Assembly: GCF_004022705.2 (NCBI RefSeq)
Contig: NZ_RZOY02000005.1
Location: 310,001-374,000, forward strand
Length of the DNA: 64,000 bases
Direction: 5' to 3'
Origin: Mesorhizobium sp. M2D.F.Ca.ET.226.01.1.1
GTDB taxonomy: Bacteria; Pseudomonadota; Alphaproteobacteria; Rhizobiales; Rhizobiaceae
Positions within the stretch are counted from its first letter, which is position 1; every line of letters starts with the position of its first letter. The notes beneath the pieces were generated by a model. The model saw only the letters and a list, made by a program, of their open reading frames with translations, did not search any database and was not told the DNA's origin. Positions 1-10,345 of this stretch are shown here, piece by piece. The position numbers were made by a program, and so were the translations under genes.

Positions 1-210
1 GTCACCATGGGTGGCGGTGTCGGTCTTGCCGATCATTTGACCATCGGGCCAGGAGCCAAGCTTGCTGCGAGAAGTGGATTCATGAACAACGTGCCGGCAG
101 GCGAGGTCTGGGGAGGTTACCCGGCACAGCCGATGGCGGAAGCCATGCGCGAGATAGCGATGCTGCGCAAGATGGCCAGGACGCGCAAGCAAGGCGACGG
201 AAATGGCTGA
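1..210 (+). CDS. lpxD: LpxD C-terminus (UDP-3-O-acylglucosamine N-acyltransferase), cut by window edge
   Basis: Only the last 69 codons are inside the window. LpxD adds the N-linked 3-hydroxyacyl chain to UDP-3-O-acylglucosamine in cytoplasmic lipid A synthesis. What is visible is the end of a left-handed beta-helix ([18 protein letters not shown], hexapeptide-type repeats), the segment [11 protein letters not shown] typical of the LpxD C-terminus, and a basic helical tail. The TGA stop overlaps the fabZ start by 8 bases. This overlap and the fabZ-lpxA order that follows support the assignment. The fold alone could be another hexapeptide acyltransferase, but the context makes LpxD very likely. 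Confidence 0.9.
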   Translation, partial: VTMGGGVGLADHLTIGPGAKLAARSGFMNNVPAGEVWGGYPAQPMAEAMREIAMLRKMARTRKQGDGNG

Positions 211-664
211 TATGGTGGCAACGACACTCGAGGCGGTCGACATCATGGGGCTGATGAAGCTCCTGCCGCACCGCTATCCGTTCCTGCTGATCGATCGCAT
301 CGTCGACATCGACGGCGACGAGTCCGCGGTCGGCATCAAGAACGTGACCATCAACGAGCCACATTTCCAGGGCCATTTTCCCCAGCAACCGGTCATGCCC
401 GGCGTGCTCATCATCGAGGCCATGGCTCAGACCGCCGGCGCGATCTGCATTCGCACCCTCAACGCGGAAAAGCCGTCCCTTGTTTATTTCATGACCATAG
501 ACAATGCGAAATTCCGCAAACCGGTGGTTCCGGGCGATCAGCTCAGGATCCACGTCAAGAAGATCAAGAAGCGCGGCAACCTGTTGAAATTCGCCTGCGA
601 GGCGATGGTTGACGGCGCGAAAGCCGCCGAAGCGGAGGTTTCCGCCATGATGATTACCGAATGA
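203..664 (+). CDS. fabZ: 3-hydroxyacyl-[ACP] dehydratase FabZ
   Basis: Dehydrates (3R)-hydroxyacyl-ACP to trans-2-enoyl-ACP in type II fatty acid synthesis. The protein has 153 residues, the usual length for this single hotdog-fold enzyme. It shows the FabZ pattern [12 protein letters not shown] followed by the catalytic stretch [19 protein letters not shown], with the active-site His in GHFP and the Glu in IEAMAQ. The ATG lies inside the last codons of lpxD (8-base overlap), so translation is probably coupled. Position between lpxD and lpxA is the usual arrangement, where FabZ competes with LpxA/LpxD for hydroxyacyl-ACP. Confidence 0.97.
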   Translation: MADMVATTLEAVDIMGLMKLLPHRYPFLLIDRIVDIDGDESAVGIKNVTINEPHFQGHFPQQPVMPGVLIIEAMAQTAGAICIRTLNAEKPSLVYFMTIDNAKFRKPVVPGDQLRIHVKKIKKRGNLLKFACEAMVDGAKAAEAEVSAMMITE

Positions 665-673
665 CGATTTGAA

Positions 674-1516
674 ATGCTCATGAAAGTCGCGACTACCATC
701 CATCCTTCCTCGATCGTCGAGGAAGGAGCCCGGCTCGGCGAAGGCGTCCGTATCGGACCCTTCTGCCATGTCGGCGCCGACGTAATCATCGGCGATCGCG
801 TCGAAACGGTCAGCCATGTGTCGGTAATGGGGGCCACCACTATCGGGGCCGGAACGAAAGTCTATCCGATGGCGACGCTCGGCGCGCCGCCGCAGAACAC
901 CAAGCACAAGGGCGGCCGCACGACGCTTATCATCGGTGAAAACTGCACCATCCGCGAAGGCGTCACCATGCATGTTGGCACGGATTCCAGCCGCGGCGAG
1001 ACCACGGTCGGCGACAACGGCAATTTCCTCGCCTATGCGCACATCGCCCATGATTGCGTCGTCGGCAAGAACGCCACTTTCGCCAATGGTGCAACGCTCG
1101 GCGGCCATTGCGAGATAGGCGACAACGTCTATATCGGCGGCCTGACCGCCGTTCACCAGTTCGTGCGCATTGGCGACAACGCTTTCATCGGCGGCTGCTC
1201 GGCGGTTGTCGGCGATATCATTCCCTATGCGATCGCTGCGGGCAATCGCGCCAAGCTGCGCGGCCTGAACATCATCGGGCTCAAGCGCTCCGGCCTGCCG
1301 CGCTCGGACATCTACCTGCTGCGCAACGCTTACAAGGCGATTTTCGATCGTTCCCGTACTGTCGGCGAGAATGTAGAACTCGCCAAGGCCGAGTTCACAG
1401 GGTCGCCGACGGCCATGAAGATCATCGATTTCATCACCAGTCGCGGCAAACGGCACTTTGCCGTCCCATCGCTCAAGGGTGGCGACGACGACGACAATGG
1501 CGATGACGAGGGCTGA
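674..1516 (+). CDS. lpxA: UDP-N-acetylglucosamine acyltransferase LpxA
   Basis: First step of lipid A synthesis: transfers a 3-hydroxyacyl chain from ACP to the 3-OH of UDP-GlcNAc. The 280 residues begin with many hexapeptide repeats (IHPSSIVEEGARLGEGVRIG and onward) that form the left-handed beta-helix. AYAHIAHDCVVG contains the catalytic His, and GLNIIGLKRSGL leads into the helical C-terminal domain. An acidic tail rich in Asp and Gly (residues about 268-280) extends past the usual end. It starts 9 bases after fabZ, and its stop lies inside the start of lpxI. An in-frame second Met (MLMK) leaves a two-codon doubt about the start. Confidence 0.97.
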   Translation: MLMKVATTIHPSSIVEEGARLGEGVRIGPFCHVGADVIIGDRVETVSHVSVMGATTIGAGTKVYPMATLGAPPQNTKHKGGRTTLIIGENCTIREGVTMHVGTDSSRGETTVGDNGNFLAYAHIAHDCVVGKNATFANGATLGGHCEIGDNVYIGGLTAVHQFVRIGDNAFIGGCSAVVGDIIPYAIAAGNRAKLRGLNIIGLKRSGLPRSDIYLLRNAYKAIFDRSRTVGENVELAKAEFTGSPTAMKIIDFITSRGKRHFAVPSLKGGDDDDNGDDEG

Positions 1517-2420
1517 GCCCGCAACGACGCGGTTTTCACTCGCGCCGGGCTCCAGGGTCGGCATCATCGCCGGTGGCGGAAGCCTGCCCGTCGAAATCGC
1601 CGACGGCCTCGTCAGGCATGGTTTTGTGCCTTTCATCATCATCGCCGAGGGCGAGGTCGACCGCGAGGCTGACTTTGCCGCCTACGACCAGGAAAGGCTT
1701 GCGCTGGAAGATATCGGGTTGCTGTTCCCCTTGCTGAAGCGTCAGGGCATCACGCATCTGGTGCTGGCCGGCGAGATCAAGCGCAGGCCGCGGCTCAGCA
1801 AGATAAGGCCGACACTTGGCCTGCTCGCGATCATTCCCTTAGTGATCAGAGCCTTGCGGCGCGGCGACGATGGCCTGCTTAAGCTGTTGACTCGAGCGCT
1901 CGAAGCACGAGGCGTCAAGGTCGTCGGCGCGCATGAAGTCGTGCCGGAACTGACAGCCGGCGAAGGTGCGTTGACGGCGGCCGAGCCAAATCAATCGGAC
2001 TGGCGCGACATCGAGGCCGCGCGCAAGGCAGCCAAAGCCATTGGCGCTCTCGATATCGGCCAGGCGGCGATCGCGATCGGAGGTCGAGCCGTCGCGTTGG
2101 AAGGCATTGAGGGCACCGCCGGCCTGCTCGACAGAACGCGGGAATTGCGCGGCCACGGCAGGTTGGCCGGCAAGGCGCGCGGCGTGCTGGTCAAATGCGC
2201 CAAGCCGGGCCAGGAATTGCGCGCCGACTTGCCCTCCATCGGTCCGCAGACGGTCGAGGCCGCGCATGCGGCGGGCCTTGCCGGCATAGCCGTCGAGGCC
2301 GGACGCTCACTCATCCTGGAAGGCCCGGCCACGCTTGTGCGCGCCAACGCGCTTGGTCTGTTCATTGTTGGTCTGCCTTCGACGGAGCAGGGCAATGGGG
2401 AGCCGGCTAATGGCCGCTGA
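1503..2420 (+). CDS. lpxI: UDP-2,3-diacylglucosamine pyrophosphatase LpxI (DUF1009)
   Basis: Hydrolyses UDP-2,3-diacylglucosamine to lipid X and UMP, the role played by LpxH in enteric bacteria. The protein starts with a GIIAGGGSLP nucleotide-binding-like loop and contains the LpxI signatures LVLAGEIKRRP, AIGGRAVALEGIEGT, and LVKCAKPGQELRADLPSIGPQT near the C-terminus. The ATG at 1503 overlaps the lpxA end; ATG 1497 is also possible, and an in-frame TTG at 1458 would give an unlikely longer overlap. About 305 residues, normal for the family. It lies between lpxA and lpxB, exactly where pathway logic and rhizobial gene order expect it. Confidence 0.93.
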   Translation: MTRAEPATTRFSLAPGSRVGIIAGGGSLPVEIADGLVRHGFVPFIIIAEGEVDREADFAAYDQERLALEDIGLLFPLLKRQGITHLVLAGEIKRRPRLSKIRPTLGLLAIIPLVIRALRRGDDGLLKLLTRALEARGVKVVGAHEVVPELTAGEGALTAAEPNQSDWRDIEAARKAAKAIGALDIGQAAIAIGGRAVALEGIEGTAGLLDRTRELRGHGRLAGKARGVLVKCAKPGQELRADLPSIGPQTVEAAHAAGLAGIAVEAGRSLILEGPATLVRANALGLFIVGLPSTEQGNGEPANGR

Positions 2421-3591
2421 CAAGCCGCTCAAGCTCGCAATCGTGGCGGGCGAAGAATCCGGCGATCTGCTCGGCGCCGATATCGTGCGGGCGCTCGAGC
2501 GTACGACCGGCCGCAAGGTTCAGCTCGTCGGCATCGGCGGCAGGCACCTGCAGCAATTGGGACTGGCGCCGCTCTTCGACGGCAGCGAGATCGCATTGAT
2601 GGGTTTCAGCGCGGTGCTGCGCGACCTGCCGCGGCTGATGCGCCGCATCAGCCAGACGGCGGCGACGATCGCGGCCGAGCGGCCTGACTGCCTGGTCACC
2701 ATCGACAGTCCGGATTTTTCGCTGCGCGTCGCCAAGAAGGTCCGCGCCGCGGCACCGTCAATCCCGATCGTCCATTATGTCTGCCCAAGCGTATGGGCCT
2801 GGCGGCCGGGCAGGGCGGTGGCGATGAAGCCCTATGTCGACCACATTCTCTGCATCCTGCCGTTCGAGGTGAAGGCGCTTGCCCGCCTCGGTGGGCCGCC
2901 CGGCACTTATGTCGGTCACCGGCTGACGCGGGATCCGGGCGTGCTTGCCGCCGCCAAGGCGCAGGGCCAGCCGCGCGACCTTGCCGACGATCGCGTCAAG
3001 ACGGTGCTGGTGCTGCCCGGCTCGCGCCGCGGCGAGGTCCGCCGGCTCATGGAACCCTTCGGCAAGGCGATGTCGGCACTGCGCCAGCGCGGCCATCGCC
3101 TGCGCCTGCTGTTGCCGACGGTGCCGCATGTCGCCGAACTGGTGAAGGCGTCGGTCGCAAGCTGGGACGATAAGCCGGAAATCATCTCCGAGCCGGAACG
3201 CAAATGGCAGGCTTTCGGGAAAGCCGATGCCGCACTGATTGCGTCCGGAACGGTGTCGCTCGAGCTGGCGCTGGCCGGCGTGCCGATGGTTTCCTGCTAC
3301 AAGCTCGATCCGATCGCGCGCCAGCTTCTGCAGCATCTGGTCACGACATGGTCGGCGCTGCTGCCCAATTTGATCTCCGACCGCGCGCTGGTTCCGGAAT
3401 TCTACGACCAGTATGTCCGGCCGGAGAACCTTGCCCGGCAACTGGAAGCCTTGCTTACTGACACCGGCATGCGCGCCTGGCAAAAGGCGGGCTTTGCCGA
3501 GATCGCCCGGCGCATGGCGACCGAGCGGCCCTCCGGCGATATCGCCGCCGAGGTGGTGATGGGGTGCATCAAGAGAGCGAACAGGGAGTAG
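2410..3591 (+). CDS. lpxB: Lipid-A-disaccharide synthase LpxB
   Basis: Condenses UDP-2,3-diacylglucosamine with lipid X to give the lipid A disaccharide at the inner face of the inner membrane (GT19 family). About 393 residues. Visible features are the N-terminal IVAGEESGDLLGADI (conserved GE.SGD), VTIDSPDFSLRVAK, YVCPSVWAWRPGR, and the UDP-binding region VLPGSRRGEV with the later ASGTVSLELAL. The ATG at 2410 overlaps the lpxI stop by 11 bases, which fixes the start against longer in-frame options. It is the last gene of the lipid A run; a strong hairpin begins at its stop codon. Confidence 0.96.
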   Translation: MAADKPLKLAIVAGEESGDLLGADIVRALERTTGRKVQLVGIGGRHLQQLGLAPLFDGSEIALMGFSAVLRDLPRLMRRISQTAATIAAERPDCLVTIDSPDFSLRVAKKVRAAAPSIPIVHYVCPSVWAWRPGRAVAMKPYVDHILCILPFEVKALARLGGPPGTYVGHRLTRDPGVLAAAKAQGQPRDLADDRVKTVLVLPGSRRGEVRRLMEPFGKAMSALRQRGHRLRLLLPTVPHVAELVKASVASWDDKPEIISEPERKWQAFGKADAALIASGTVSLELALAGVPMVSCYKLDPIARQLLQHLVTTWSALLPNLISDRALVPEFYDQYVRPENLARQLEALLTDTGMRAWQKAGFAEIARRMATERPSGDIAAEVVMGCIKRANRE

Positions 3592-3644
3592 TCAGTAGTG
3601 AGTAGTTTGGAGCGATAGCTCACTACTCACTACTGACTTTTTCT
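3590..3644 (+). terminator. Long hairpin terminator after lpxB
   Basis: A perfect 17-bp inverted repeat, AGTCAGTAGTGAGTAGT at 3590-3606 and its complement at 3622-3638, with a 15-base loop and a run of Ts after it. The left arm begins at the lpxB stop codon. The repeat itself is built from short AGTAGTGAGTAGT units. It lies between convergent lpxB and gltA, so it may stop transcription from both sides, though the T-run favours the plus direction. Confidence 0.8.
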
Positions 3645-3657
3645 TTTCTCTACTCAC

Positions 3658-4986
3658 TCAACGCTTAGCAATCGGCACGTAGTCGCGTTCCGTGGCGCCG
3701 GTGTAGAGCTGGCGCGGACGGCCGATCTTCTGGTGCGGATCCTCGATCATTTCCTTCCACTGCGCGATCCAGCCGACGGTACGGGCAACCGCGAACAGCA
3801 CGGTGAACATGGTGGTGGGGAAGCCCAGCGCCTTCAGCGTGATGCCGGAATAGAAGTCGACATTCGGATAGAGCTTCTTTTCGATGAAGTAGGCGTCGGT
3901 CAGCGCGATCTTCTCCAGCTCCATCGCGATGTCGAGCAGCGGATCGTCCTTGATGCCGAGCTCGCCCAGCACCTCATGCGCGGTCTTCTGCATGATCTTG
4001 GCGCGCGGATCGTAGTTCTTGTAGACGCGATGGCCGAAGCCCATCAGCCGGAACGGATCGTTCTTGTCCTTGGCGCGGGCAATGAACTCCGGAATGTGAT
4101 CGACATGGCCGATCTCACCCAGCATGTTCAGCGCCGCCTCGTTGGCGCCGCCATGCGCCGGGCCCCACAGGCAGGCGATGCCGGCGGCGATGCAGGCGAA
4201 GGGATTGGCGCCTGACGAGCCGGCGAGGCGAACGGTCGAGGTCGAGGCGTTCTGCTCATGGTCGGCGTGCAGGATGAAGATGCGCTCCATGGCGCGTGCC
4301 AGCACAGGGTTGATTTTGTACTCCTCGCACGGCACGGCGAAGCACATATGCAGGAAGTTGGCCGCGAAGCCGAGATCGTTCTTCGGATAAATGAAGGGCT
4401 GGCCGATGTGGTATTTATAGGCCATTGCCGCGATCGTCGGCATCTTGGCGATCAGGCGCATCGAGGCGACCATGCGCTGATACGGGTCGGAGATGTCGGT
4501 CGAGTCGTGATAGAAGGCCGACAGCGCTCCAACCACGCCGCACATGACGGCCATCGGATGCGCGTCGCGGCGGAAGCCGGTGAAGAAGCGCGACATCTGC
4601 TCATGCACCATGGTGTGGCGGGTCACGCGGTAATCGAAATCCTCCTTCTGCGCCTTCGTCGGGAGCTCGCCGTAGAGCAGCAGGTAGCAGACCTCGAGGA
4701 AGTCGCCGTGTTCGGCAAGCTGGTCTATCGGATAGCCGCGATGCAGCAGGATGCCCGCATCGCCGTCGATGAAGGTGATCGCCGACTCGCAGCTTGCGGT
4801 TGAGGTGAAGCCCGGATCGTAGGTGAAGGCGCCGGTCGTGCTGTAGAGCGCGCCGATGTCGATGACGTCTGGTCCGGTCGAGCCGCTTCGCACCTTGAAT
4901 TCGTGCGTCTTGCCGGCGAGTTCGAGCCTGGCGGTCGACCCTTCCGCCTTGCTGCCGGGTTCCAGTTTTGTCGCAGCTTCGCTCAT
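3658..4986 (-). CDS. gltA: Citrate synthase
   Basis: Condenses oxaloacetate and acetyl-CoA to citrate, the entry step of the TCA cycle. 442 residues, typical of the hexameric type II (Gram-negative) enzyme. Catalytic residues are recognisable: His278 in [10 protein letters not shown] and His319 in [14 protein letters not shown]. The chosen ATG (4986) gives [10 protein letters not shown] and follows a good AAGGAG ribosome site; an open frame continues 29 codons upstream without such a site. It reads towards lpxB and away from a 182-base gap that should hold its promoter. Confidence 0.97.
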   Translation of the reverse strand: MSEAATKLEPGSKAEGSTARLELAGKTHEFKVRSGSTGPDVIDIGALYSTTGAFTYDPGFTSTASCESAITFIDGDAGILLHRGYPIDQLAEHGDFLEVCYLLLYGELPTKAQKEDFDYRVTRHTMVHEQMSRFFTGFRRDAHPMAVMCGVVGALSAFYHDSTDISDPYQRMVASMRLIAKMPTIAAMAYKYHIGQPFIYPKNDLGFAANFLHMCFAVPCEEYKINPVLARAMERIFILHADHEQNASTSTVRLAGSSGANPFACIAAGIACLWGPAHGGANEAALNMLGEIGHVDHIPEFIARAKDKNDPFRLMGFGHRVYKNYDPRAKIMQKTAHEVLGELGIKDDPLLDIAMELEKIALTDAYFIEKKLYPNVDFYSGITLKALGFPTTMFTVLFAVARTVGWIAQWKEMIEDPHQKIGRPRQLYTGATERDYVPIAKR

Positions 4987-5168
4987 TCTCAAACTCCTTT
5001 TGTATCCCTCATGCCGGCAAGGCAATTCCTGCAAGCGGCACGTCGAAGTCACCGGAATGCGCGAACTCGCCACCGCATTTTAGGAGGTGCGTGCCAGATT
5101 GGGCCAAGGCCTAATGTTGCACTGCGAAACACACCTTTCAATGCCAATCTTCTTGGGCCAGTTCGCTC

Positions 5169-6593
5169 CTAATCGATTTGATCTCCAATGCGCGCCAGGC
5201 TTTCCTGGCGTCCCAGCACGGCAAGCACGTCGAACACGCCGGGCGAGGTGCTGCGGCCCGTCAGCGCAGCCCGCAGTGGTTGGGCCACGGCGCCGAGCTT
5301 GTGCCCGCCGGCCTGCGCGAACTCGCGGATCGAAGCCTCCGCCGAGGCTGCGTTCCACTCGCCTTGGACGGAAGACAATGCGCCATGCGCGCCGCGCAAG
5401 ATCGCGCGCGCATCAGCGCTGAGCAGGCCGGCCGCCTTCTCGTCCAGCGGCAACGGCCGCTCGGCGAACAGGAAGGCCGCGCCGTCGACCAGCTCGACCA
5501 GAGTCTTGGCCCGCTCCTTGAGGCCGGGCATCGCGGCAAGCAGCTGCGCCTTGCGCCTGTCGTCGAGCTTCGCGGCAAGCGCCGGGCCGCCTTCCAGATA
5601 GGGCAGGGTAGCGACGAAGATGTCGAACAGCGCGTGATCGTCCATCTTGCGCATATGGACACCATTCAGCGCCTCGAGCTTGGCGAAGTCGAAGCGGGCC
5701 GCGCCCTTGTTGACGTCGCCAATGTCGAACCAGGCGACCATGTCCGCGATGGACATCACCTCGTCGTCGCCATGGCTCCAGCCGAGCCTTGCCAGATAGT
5801 TGAGCAGGGCCTCCGGCAGATAGCCCATGGCGCGATAGGCCTCGACGCCGAGCGCGCCGTGGCGCTTCGACAGCTTGGCGCCGTCGGCCCCATGGATCAG
5901 CGGGATGTGCGACATAGACGGCACTGCCCAGCCCATGGCGTTGTAGATCACCGTCTGGCGCGCCGCATTGGTCAGGTGATCGTCGCCACGGATGATGTGC
6001 GTGACGCCCATGTCGTGGTCGTCGACGACGACGGCATGCATATAGGTCGGATTGCCGTCCGAACGCAGGATGATGAAGTCGTCGAGGTCCTTGTTCGGGA
6101 AGCGCACCTCGCCCTGCACGCGATCCTGCACGACGGTCTCGCCCTCGGTCGGCGCCTTGATGCGGATCGCGCCCCTGACGCCTGCCGGCGCCTCGGATGG
6201 GTTGCGGTCGCGCCACTGGCCGTTGTAACGCGGCGGCAGGCCTTTGGCGCGGGCGGCCTCGCGCATGGCATCGAGTTCCGCCGGCGTCTCGTAGGCATAG
6301 TAGGCCTTGCCCAGCCGCACCAACTCCTCGGCCACCTCGCGATGGCGCGGGGCGCGCTCGAACTGCGACACGGCTTCGCCATCCCAGGAGAGGCCGAGCC
6401 AGGTCAGTCCGTCGAGTATGGCAGCCGTGGCGGCCTCGGTGGAGCGTTCGCGATCGGTGTCCTCGATGCGCAGCAGCATCGTGCCGCCGGTATGCTTGGC
6501 ATAGAGCCAGTTGAACAGCGCTGTGCGTGCCCCGCCAATATGCAGGTAGCCGGTGGGCGAGGGGGCAAAACGGGTGACGACCTTGTCGGACAT
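5169..6593 (-). CDS. gltX: Glutamate--tRNA ligase
   Basis: Class I aminoacyl-tRNA synthetase that charges tRNA-Glu (in rhizobia one of the copies may charge tRNA-Gln for amidation). 474 residues. The HIGH-type motif is in [20 protein letters not shown] and the KMSKS-type motif in [19 protein letters not shown] is the glutamate-binding region. The start at 6593 ([12 protein letters not shown]) is set by family alignment; the reading frame stays open far upstream but that part has no similarity to the family. Transcribed towards gltA and divergent from comEC, with a 103-base gap between them. Confidence 0.96.
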   Translation of the reverse strand: MSDKVVTRFAPSPTGYLHIGGARTALFNWLYAKHTGGTMLLRIEDTDRERSTEAATAAILDGLTWLGLSWDGEAVSQFERAPRHREVAEELVRLGKAYYAYETPAELDAMREAARAKGLPPRYNGQWRDRNPSEAPAGVRGAIRIKAPTEGETVVQDRVQGEVRFPNKDLDDFIILRSDGNPTYMHAVVVDDHDMGVTHIIRGDDHLTNAARQTVIYNAMGWAVPSMSHIPLIHGADGAKLSKRHGALGVEAYRAMGYLPEALLNYLARLGWSHGDDEVMSIADMVAWFDIGDVNKGAARFDFAKLEALNGVHMRKMDDHALFDIFVATLPYLEGGPALAAKLDDRRKAQLLAAMPGLKERAKTLVELVDGAAFLFAERPLPLDEKAAGLLSADARAILRGAHGALSSVQGEWNAASAEASIREFAQAGGHKLGAVAQPLRAALTGRSTSPGVFDVLAVLGRQESLARIGDQID

Positions 6594-6696
6594 GGAACTC
6601 TCGAAGAAGCACTGAAAAAATGTATGTTTCGCGCGGACTTTCGCGCTTTGCGCGTTCATGTAGCATAGGCGGTCTGGGGCGCAAGGGGCAGACCCG

Positions 6697-9165
6697 ATGG
6701 CTGGACGTGGCCGGGGTGCGGGAGAGGGCGAGGGAATTACAGCTGGCGTCAGCGAACGCCTGATGTTTACCCATGCGGATCCCACCGGGGAAGTCCCGCT
6801 TTCGCTTCGGGAACTCCGTTCACCAGCCGGGCTATCGCCGCCCAGTGGCGGTGCGCTGCAGCCAGCCTCGCCAACAGGCACCGTAGGCCGAATCCGCAAA
6901 CAGCTTGGCCGCGCTTCGCTTCCTGCGTTGCGCCGAAGCGTTGCGGTCGCCGCCGCCACCGAGATGGACCGCGGCATCGGCTTCCTTTTGATGCCGGTGT
7001 TTCTGGCCGCCGGCGTCATCTATTACTTCTCGCTGAGCACCGAGCCCGATCTCTACCGGCCGCTTGCGGCGGTGGCCCTGATGGCCGTCTGCGCGGCGGT
7101 GTCGCGTTCCTGGCAGAGAACGCATCTTGTCTTCATGGCCACGCTTTTCTGCGCGCTCGGCTTTCTCGCGGCCAAGGTGGAGACCTGGCGGATGGCGACG
7201 CCGATGCTGGGGTCCGAAATCCAGACCCGGCTGACCGGCCGCCTCGTCACCGCCGAGGCGATGGCCAATGGCCGTGTGCGGCTGACCATCGATCTCATGT
7301 CCACGGAGCATCCGACGCTGCGCTACGCGCCGGATCGCGTCAGGGTTTCGGCGCGCAGGATCCCGCCCGGCATGACGGCCGGGTCGATGCGGACCGGCTA
7401 TGTCAAGCTGCTGCCGCCGACCGGCCCGGTTCGGCCGGACAGCTACGACTTTTCCTTCGACAGCTATTTTAGCGGCATAGGCGGCAGCGGTTTTTTCCTG
7501 GGCGATCCAAAGCTGTTAGCTCCGGCTTCGACGGCGCCAACGGGGGCACCCTTCGGCGCACGCGTCGCGTCTGCCGTGGAAAATGCGCGCGAAGGGATCG
7601 CCGGTCACATCAGGAACAGTATCGGTGGTTCCGAAGGCGAAATCGCGGCGGCGCTGATCGTCGGCGTGCGCGCCGGCATTCCGGACGAAATCAACGAGTC
7701 GATGCGGCGCACCGGCATCTATCACATCATCTCGATCTCCGGCCTGCACATGGCGCTGGTCGCCGGCACGATCATGTTCCTGCTGCGAGGCGCTTTCGCG
7801 CTGTTTCCGGATTTCTCGTCGCGCCGGCCGGTGAAGAAATATGCCGCGGCGATCGCGCTTGCCTCGATCGCCGCCTACCTCGTCATCTCCGGCATCGTGG
7901 TGGCGGCCGAGCGAAGCTTCATCATGCTCGCCGTGATGCTGGTCGCCGTGCTCTTCGATCGCGCGGCGTTGACGATGCGCAACCTGGCGATCTCGGCGAT
8001 CGCCGTCATCCTTGTCTCGCCGCACGAAGTGGTCGGCCCGAGCTTCCAGATGTCCTTCGCGGCCACCGCCGCGCTGGTCGGCGCCTATGCCGGCTTTGCC
8101 GATTATCGCGCCGGCAAAGCGACCGCGCCGCCGGCAAAGCGTTCGTTCCTCGGATACCTGTCGCGAAAACTGGCGGTTGGCGTGGGTGGCGCCGCAGTAA
8201 CCTCGCTCATCGCGGGCAGCGCGACATTGCTGTTTGCGATCTGGCACTTTCAGCGCGTGTCGCCGCTCAGCCTGCTGGCCAACCTGGCGGTGATGCCTAT
8301 CGTCTCGCTGATCGTCATGCCGTTCGCCGTGTTGAGCGCGCTCGCCATGCCCTTCGGCTTCGACGGTCCCTTCCTCTATGTGATGGGCAAGGGCCTGACA
8401 GCGATGATTGCCATTTCGGCATGGATTTCCGAGCGCTCGCCGGTCGATGCCGTGGGATTGATCTCGATCCAGTCGGTGCTGCTGGCGACAATCGCGCTCG
8501 TCATCGCGACCATGGCCACCACCTGGCTAAGGCTCGCCGCTGTTCCCTTCGCTCTCGCCGCGCTGCTGGCGATCCCGCATGTGCGCACGCCGGATGTGCT
8601 GATCTCGGAGGACGCGCATCTGGTGGCGATGCCGATCGGCGGGGGCGAGCTTGCCGTCAACCGCGAACGCTCCAACGAGTTCACCACCGACAATTGGAAG
8701 CGGGCGCTGAAGGCCGAGGCAATCGTGCCGCCCGAGACATTCGCCAAGGATGCTCTCGATATCGCCGACCCGGTCGACCTGCCGCCAGGCTCGCCCTTCT
8801 ATTGCACCGGCGACCTCTGCATTGGCCGGCATCCTTCCGGCGCGATCGTCGCGCTCGCCGAAAACCGCGACAGCGCACGAGCGGCCTGCGGCTTTGCCGA
8901 CCTTATCGTCATCAATGACGCCACGGCCTATAATCCCTGTTGGGATCCGCGCGTGCTGGTGGTCACCAAGCGCCAACTGGCGCGTGACGGCAGTGCCGCC
9001 GTCTTCTTCGATCCGCAATCGGCGACCGCGCGAGCAGCCATCCAATATGCCGTCGAAGAGCCATACCGGCCCTGGCACGAACAGCGCAACTACACACGTG
9101 AGGCGAGGGGACTGCCGCCTTATGAAAAGCCCGACAGGGCCAAGCCCTCGCAGCCGGATCAGTAG
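6697..9165 (+). CDS. comEC: ComEC/Rec2-family DNA-uptake channel protein
   Basis: Polytopic inner-membrane protein of the ComEC/Rec2 family, the channel for single-stranded DNA in natural transformation. Up to 822 residues. It has an N-terminal membrane pair ([16 protein letters not shown]), a soluble OB-like region, and the competence domain beginning at [12 protein letters not shown] followed by about eight hydrophobic segments. The C-terminal part after the membrane core corresponds in position to the beta-lactamase-like domain, but I see no HxHxDH metal motif, so nuclease function is doubtful. The start is uncertain: ATG 6697 follows an AAGGGG, but the first ~85 residues are poorly conserved-looking. 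Its end overlaps the lexA end by 7 bases. Confidence 0.88.
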   Translation: MAGRGRGAGEGEGITAGVSERLMFTHADPTGEVPLSLRELRSPAGLSPPSGGALQPASPTGTVGRIRKQLGRASLPALRRSVAVAAATEMDRGIGFLLMPVFLAAGVIYYFSLSTEPDLYRPLAAVALMAVCAAVSRSWQRTHLVFMATLFCALGFLAAKVETWRMATPMLGSEIQTRLTGRLVTAEAMANGRVRLTIDLMSTEHPTLRYAPDRVRVSARRIPPGMTAGSMRTGYVKLLPPTGPVRPDSYDFSFDSYFSGIGGSGFFLGDPKLLAPASTAPTGAPFGARVASAVENAREGIAGHIRNSIGGSEGEIAAALIVGVRAGIPDEINESMRRTGIYHIISISGLHMALVAGTIMFLLRGAFALFPDFSSRRPVKKYAAAIALASIAAYLVISGIVVAAERSFIMLAVMLVAVLFDRAALTMRNLAISAIAVILVSPHEVVGPSFQMSFAATAALVGAYAGFADYRAGKATAPPAKRSFLGYLSRKLAVGVGGAAVTSLIAGSATLLFAIWHFQRVSPLSLLANLAVMPIVSLIVMPFAVLSALAMPFGFDGPFLYVMGKGLTAMIAISAWISERSPVDAVGLISIQSVLLATIALVIATMATTWLRLAAVPFALAALLAIPHVRTPDVLISEDAHLVAMPIGGGELAVNRERSNEFTTDNWKRALKAEAIVPPETFAKDALDIADPVDLPPGSPFYCTGDLCIGRHPSGAIVALAENRDSARAACGFADLIVINDATAYNPCWDPRVLVVTKRQLARDGSAAVFFDPQSATARAAIQYAVEEPYRPWHEQRNYTREARGLPPYEKPDRAKPSQPDQ

Positions 9166-9893
9166 CGGCGGATTAGTCCGACGAGCTTGCCCTGCACCTT
9201 GACCCGATCCGGCCCGAAGATGCGGGTCTCATAGGCCGGGTTGGCGGCTTCCAGCGCGATCGAGGCGCCTTTGCGGCGGAAGCGCTTGAGCGTTGCCTCC
9301 TCGTCATCGACCAGCGCCACCACGATCTCGCCCGGGCTTGCCGTGTTGGCATTACGGATGATGACAGTGTCGCCGTCGAAGATGCCGGCCTCGATCATCG
9401 AGTCGCCCTTGACCTCCAGCGCATAGTGTTCGCCGCCCATGATCATATCCGGCGGCACGGTGATCGAATGCGTCTGATGCTGGATGGCGTCGATCGGCAC
9501 ACCGGCGGCGATGCGTCCCATCACCGGAATGGATACGGCGGAAACGGCGTCGTCGTCATTGCTGGGTGTCGGCGTACGCGAGGGCGCTGCCGGCTTCACC
9601 TGGCGGCTTAGATTGCCCTGGCCGCCTTGAATGACGCTCGGCGAAAACTTCTTCGCGGCATTCAGGCCGGGGGCAATCGAGTCGGGTAGGCGCAAGACCT
9701 CCAACGCGCGCGCCCGGTTCGGCAGCCGGCGAATGAAGCCGCGTTCTTCCAGCGCCGTGATCAGCCGATGGATACCGGACTTCGAGGCAAGGTCGAGCGC
9801 TTCCTTCATCTCGTCGAAGGATGGAGGAATCCCGCTCTCCTTCAGACGTTCATGGATGAACATCAGGAGTTCATGTTGTTTGCGCGTCAGCAT
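9159..9893 (-). CDS. lexA: LexA SOS repressor
   Basis: Repressor of the SOS regulon, self-cleaving when RecA is activated. 244 residues. The N-terminal winged helix ([17 protein letters not shown], then [13 protein letters not shown]) binds DNA; a long Pro/Ser linker of about residues 80-120 is usual in rhizobia. The cleavage site is Ala130-Gly131 (RIAAGVP), the catalytic Ser165 is in KGDSMIEAG, and Lys203 is in [11 protein letters not shown] 9893 matches the family start; a longer frame exists upstream. An SOS box lies about 60 bases upstream, so it represses itself. Confidence 0.97.
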   Translation of the reverse strand: MLTRKQHELLMFIHERLKESGIPPSFDEMKEALDLASKSGIHRLITALEERGFIRRLPNRARALEVLRLPDSIAPGLNAAKKFSPSVIQGGQGNLSRQVKPAAPSRTPTPSNDDDAVSAVSIPVMGRIAAGVPIDAIQHQTHSITVPPDMIMGGEHYALEVKGDSMIEAGIFDGDTVIIRNANTASPGEIVVALVDDEEATLKRFRRKGASIALEAANPAYETRIFGPDRVKVQGKLVGLIRRY

Positions 9894-10345
9894 CGGCGAC
9901 CCCCACGGGTTCTGAAACCAGAATCGGAAAAACAAACCCAGAACAAACACTATCTGTTCCAGTTGTGTTCCGCAACCGTTTAAAGTTTAATGAATTTCTT
10001 AAGGCTGCCGAAAGAATGTTGCATCGGACGGTGCCCGGCCGCCGCTGGCTGGGCTGTGTCATTGATTCCGCTCGATTTTGCAATTCTCCTTAAGCTGAAA
10101 TTCACAGCCGACACCGCCGGAGGTGCTGAAGGGATCCCGTCAGCTGACCTATTCATGTACCGCACCGTGAACGAAACGAACCCAAAATGCCAACCTTGGC
10201 CATGATTCCGATCCTCAGCCCTTGCCGTCTATGGACCAGGTAACACAGGACAAAAGGTTCTTGCCGTGCCGCGGACGGTGATGAGACAACCGCCTCGGTC
10301 GCCTGAGGATGTAGCGGCCTGGTTCGAAGCGGAGGCGGTAGCACA
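9894..10345. other. Intergenic region lexA-kynU
   Basis: 452 bases between divergent lexA and kynU. It holds the lexA SOS box at 9956-9970. On the plus strand a frame without ATG runs into an ATGA overlap with the kynU start; its end could encode about 22-28 residues from GTG 10266 or ATG 10281, but no family is recognised. Nothing else convincing is seen. Confidence 0.6.
9956..9970 (-). promoter_or_regulatory. SOS box (LexA operator) of lexA
   Basis: GTTC-N7-GTTC direct repeat (GAAC-N7-GAAC on the lexA strand): GTTC at 9956-9959 and 9967-9970 with exactly seven bases between. This is the known alphaproteobacterial LexA site, different from the E. coli palindrome. It lies 63 bases before the lexA start, where autoregulation is expected. 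Confidence 0.88.

Noticed and set aside
5178..6668. Long open frame (about 496 codons) antisense to gltX
   Set aside because: It mirrors the GC-rich codons of gltX, has no family features and no ribosome site. gltX on the other strand has all synthetase motifs.
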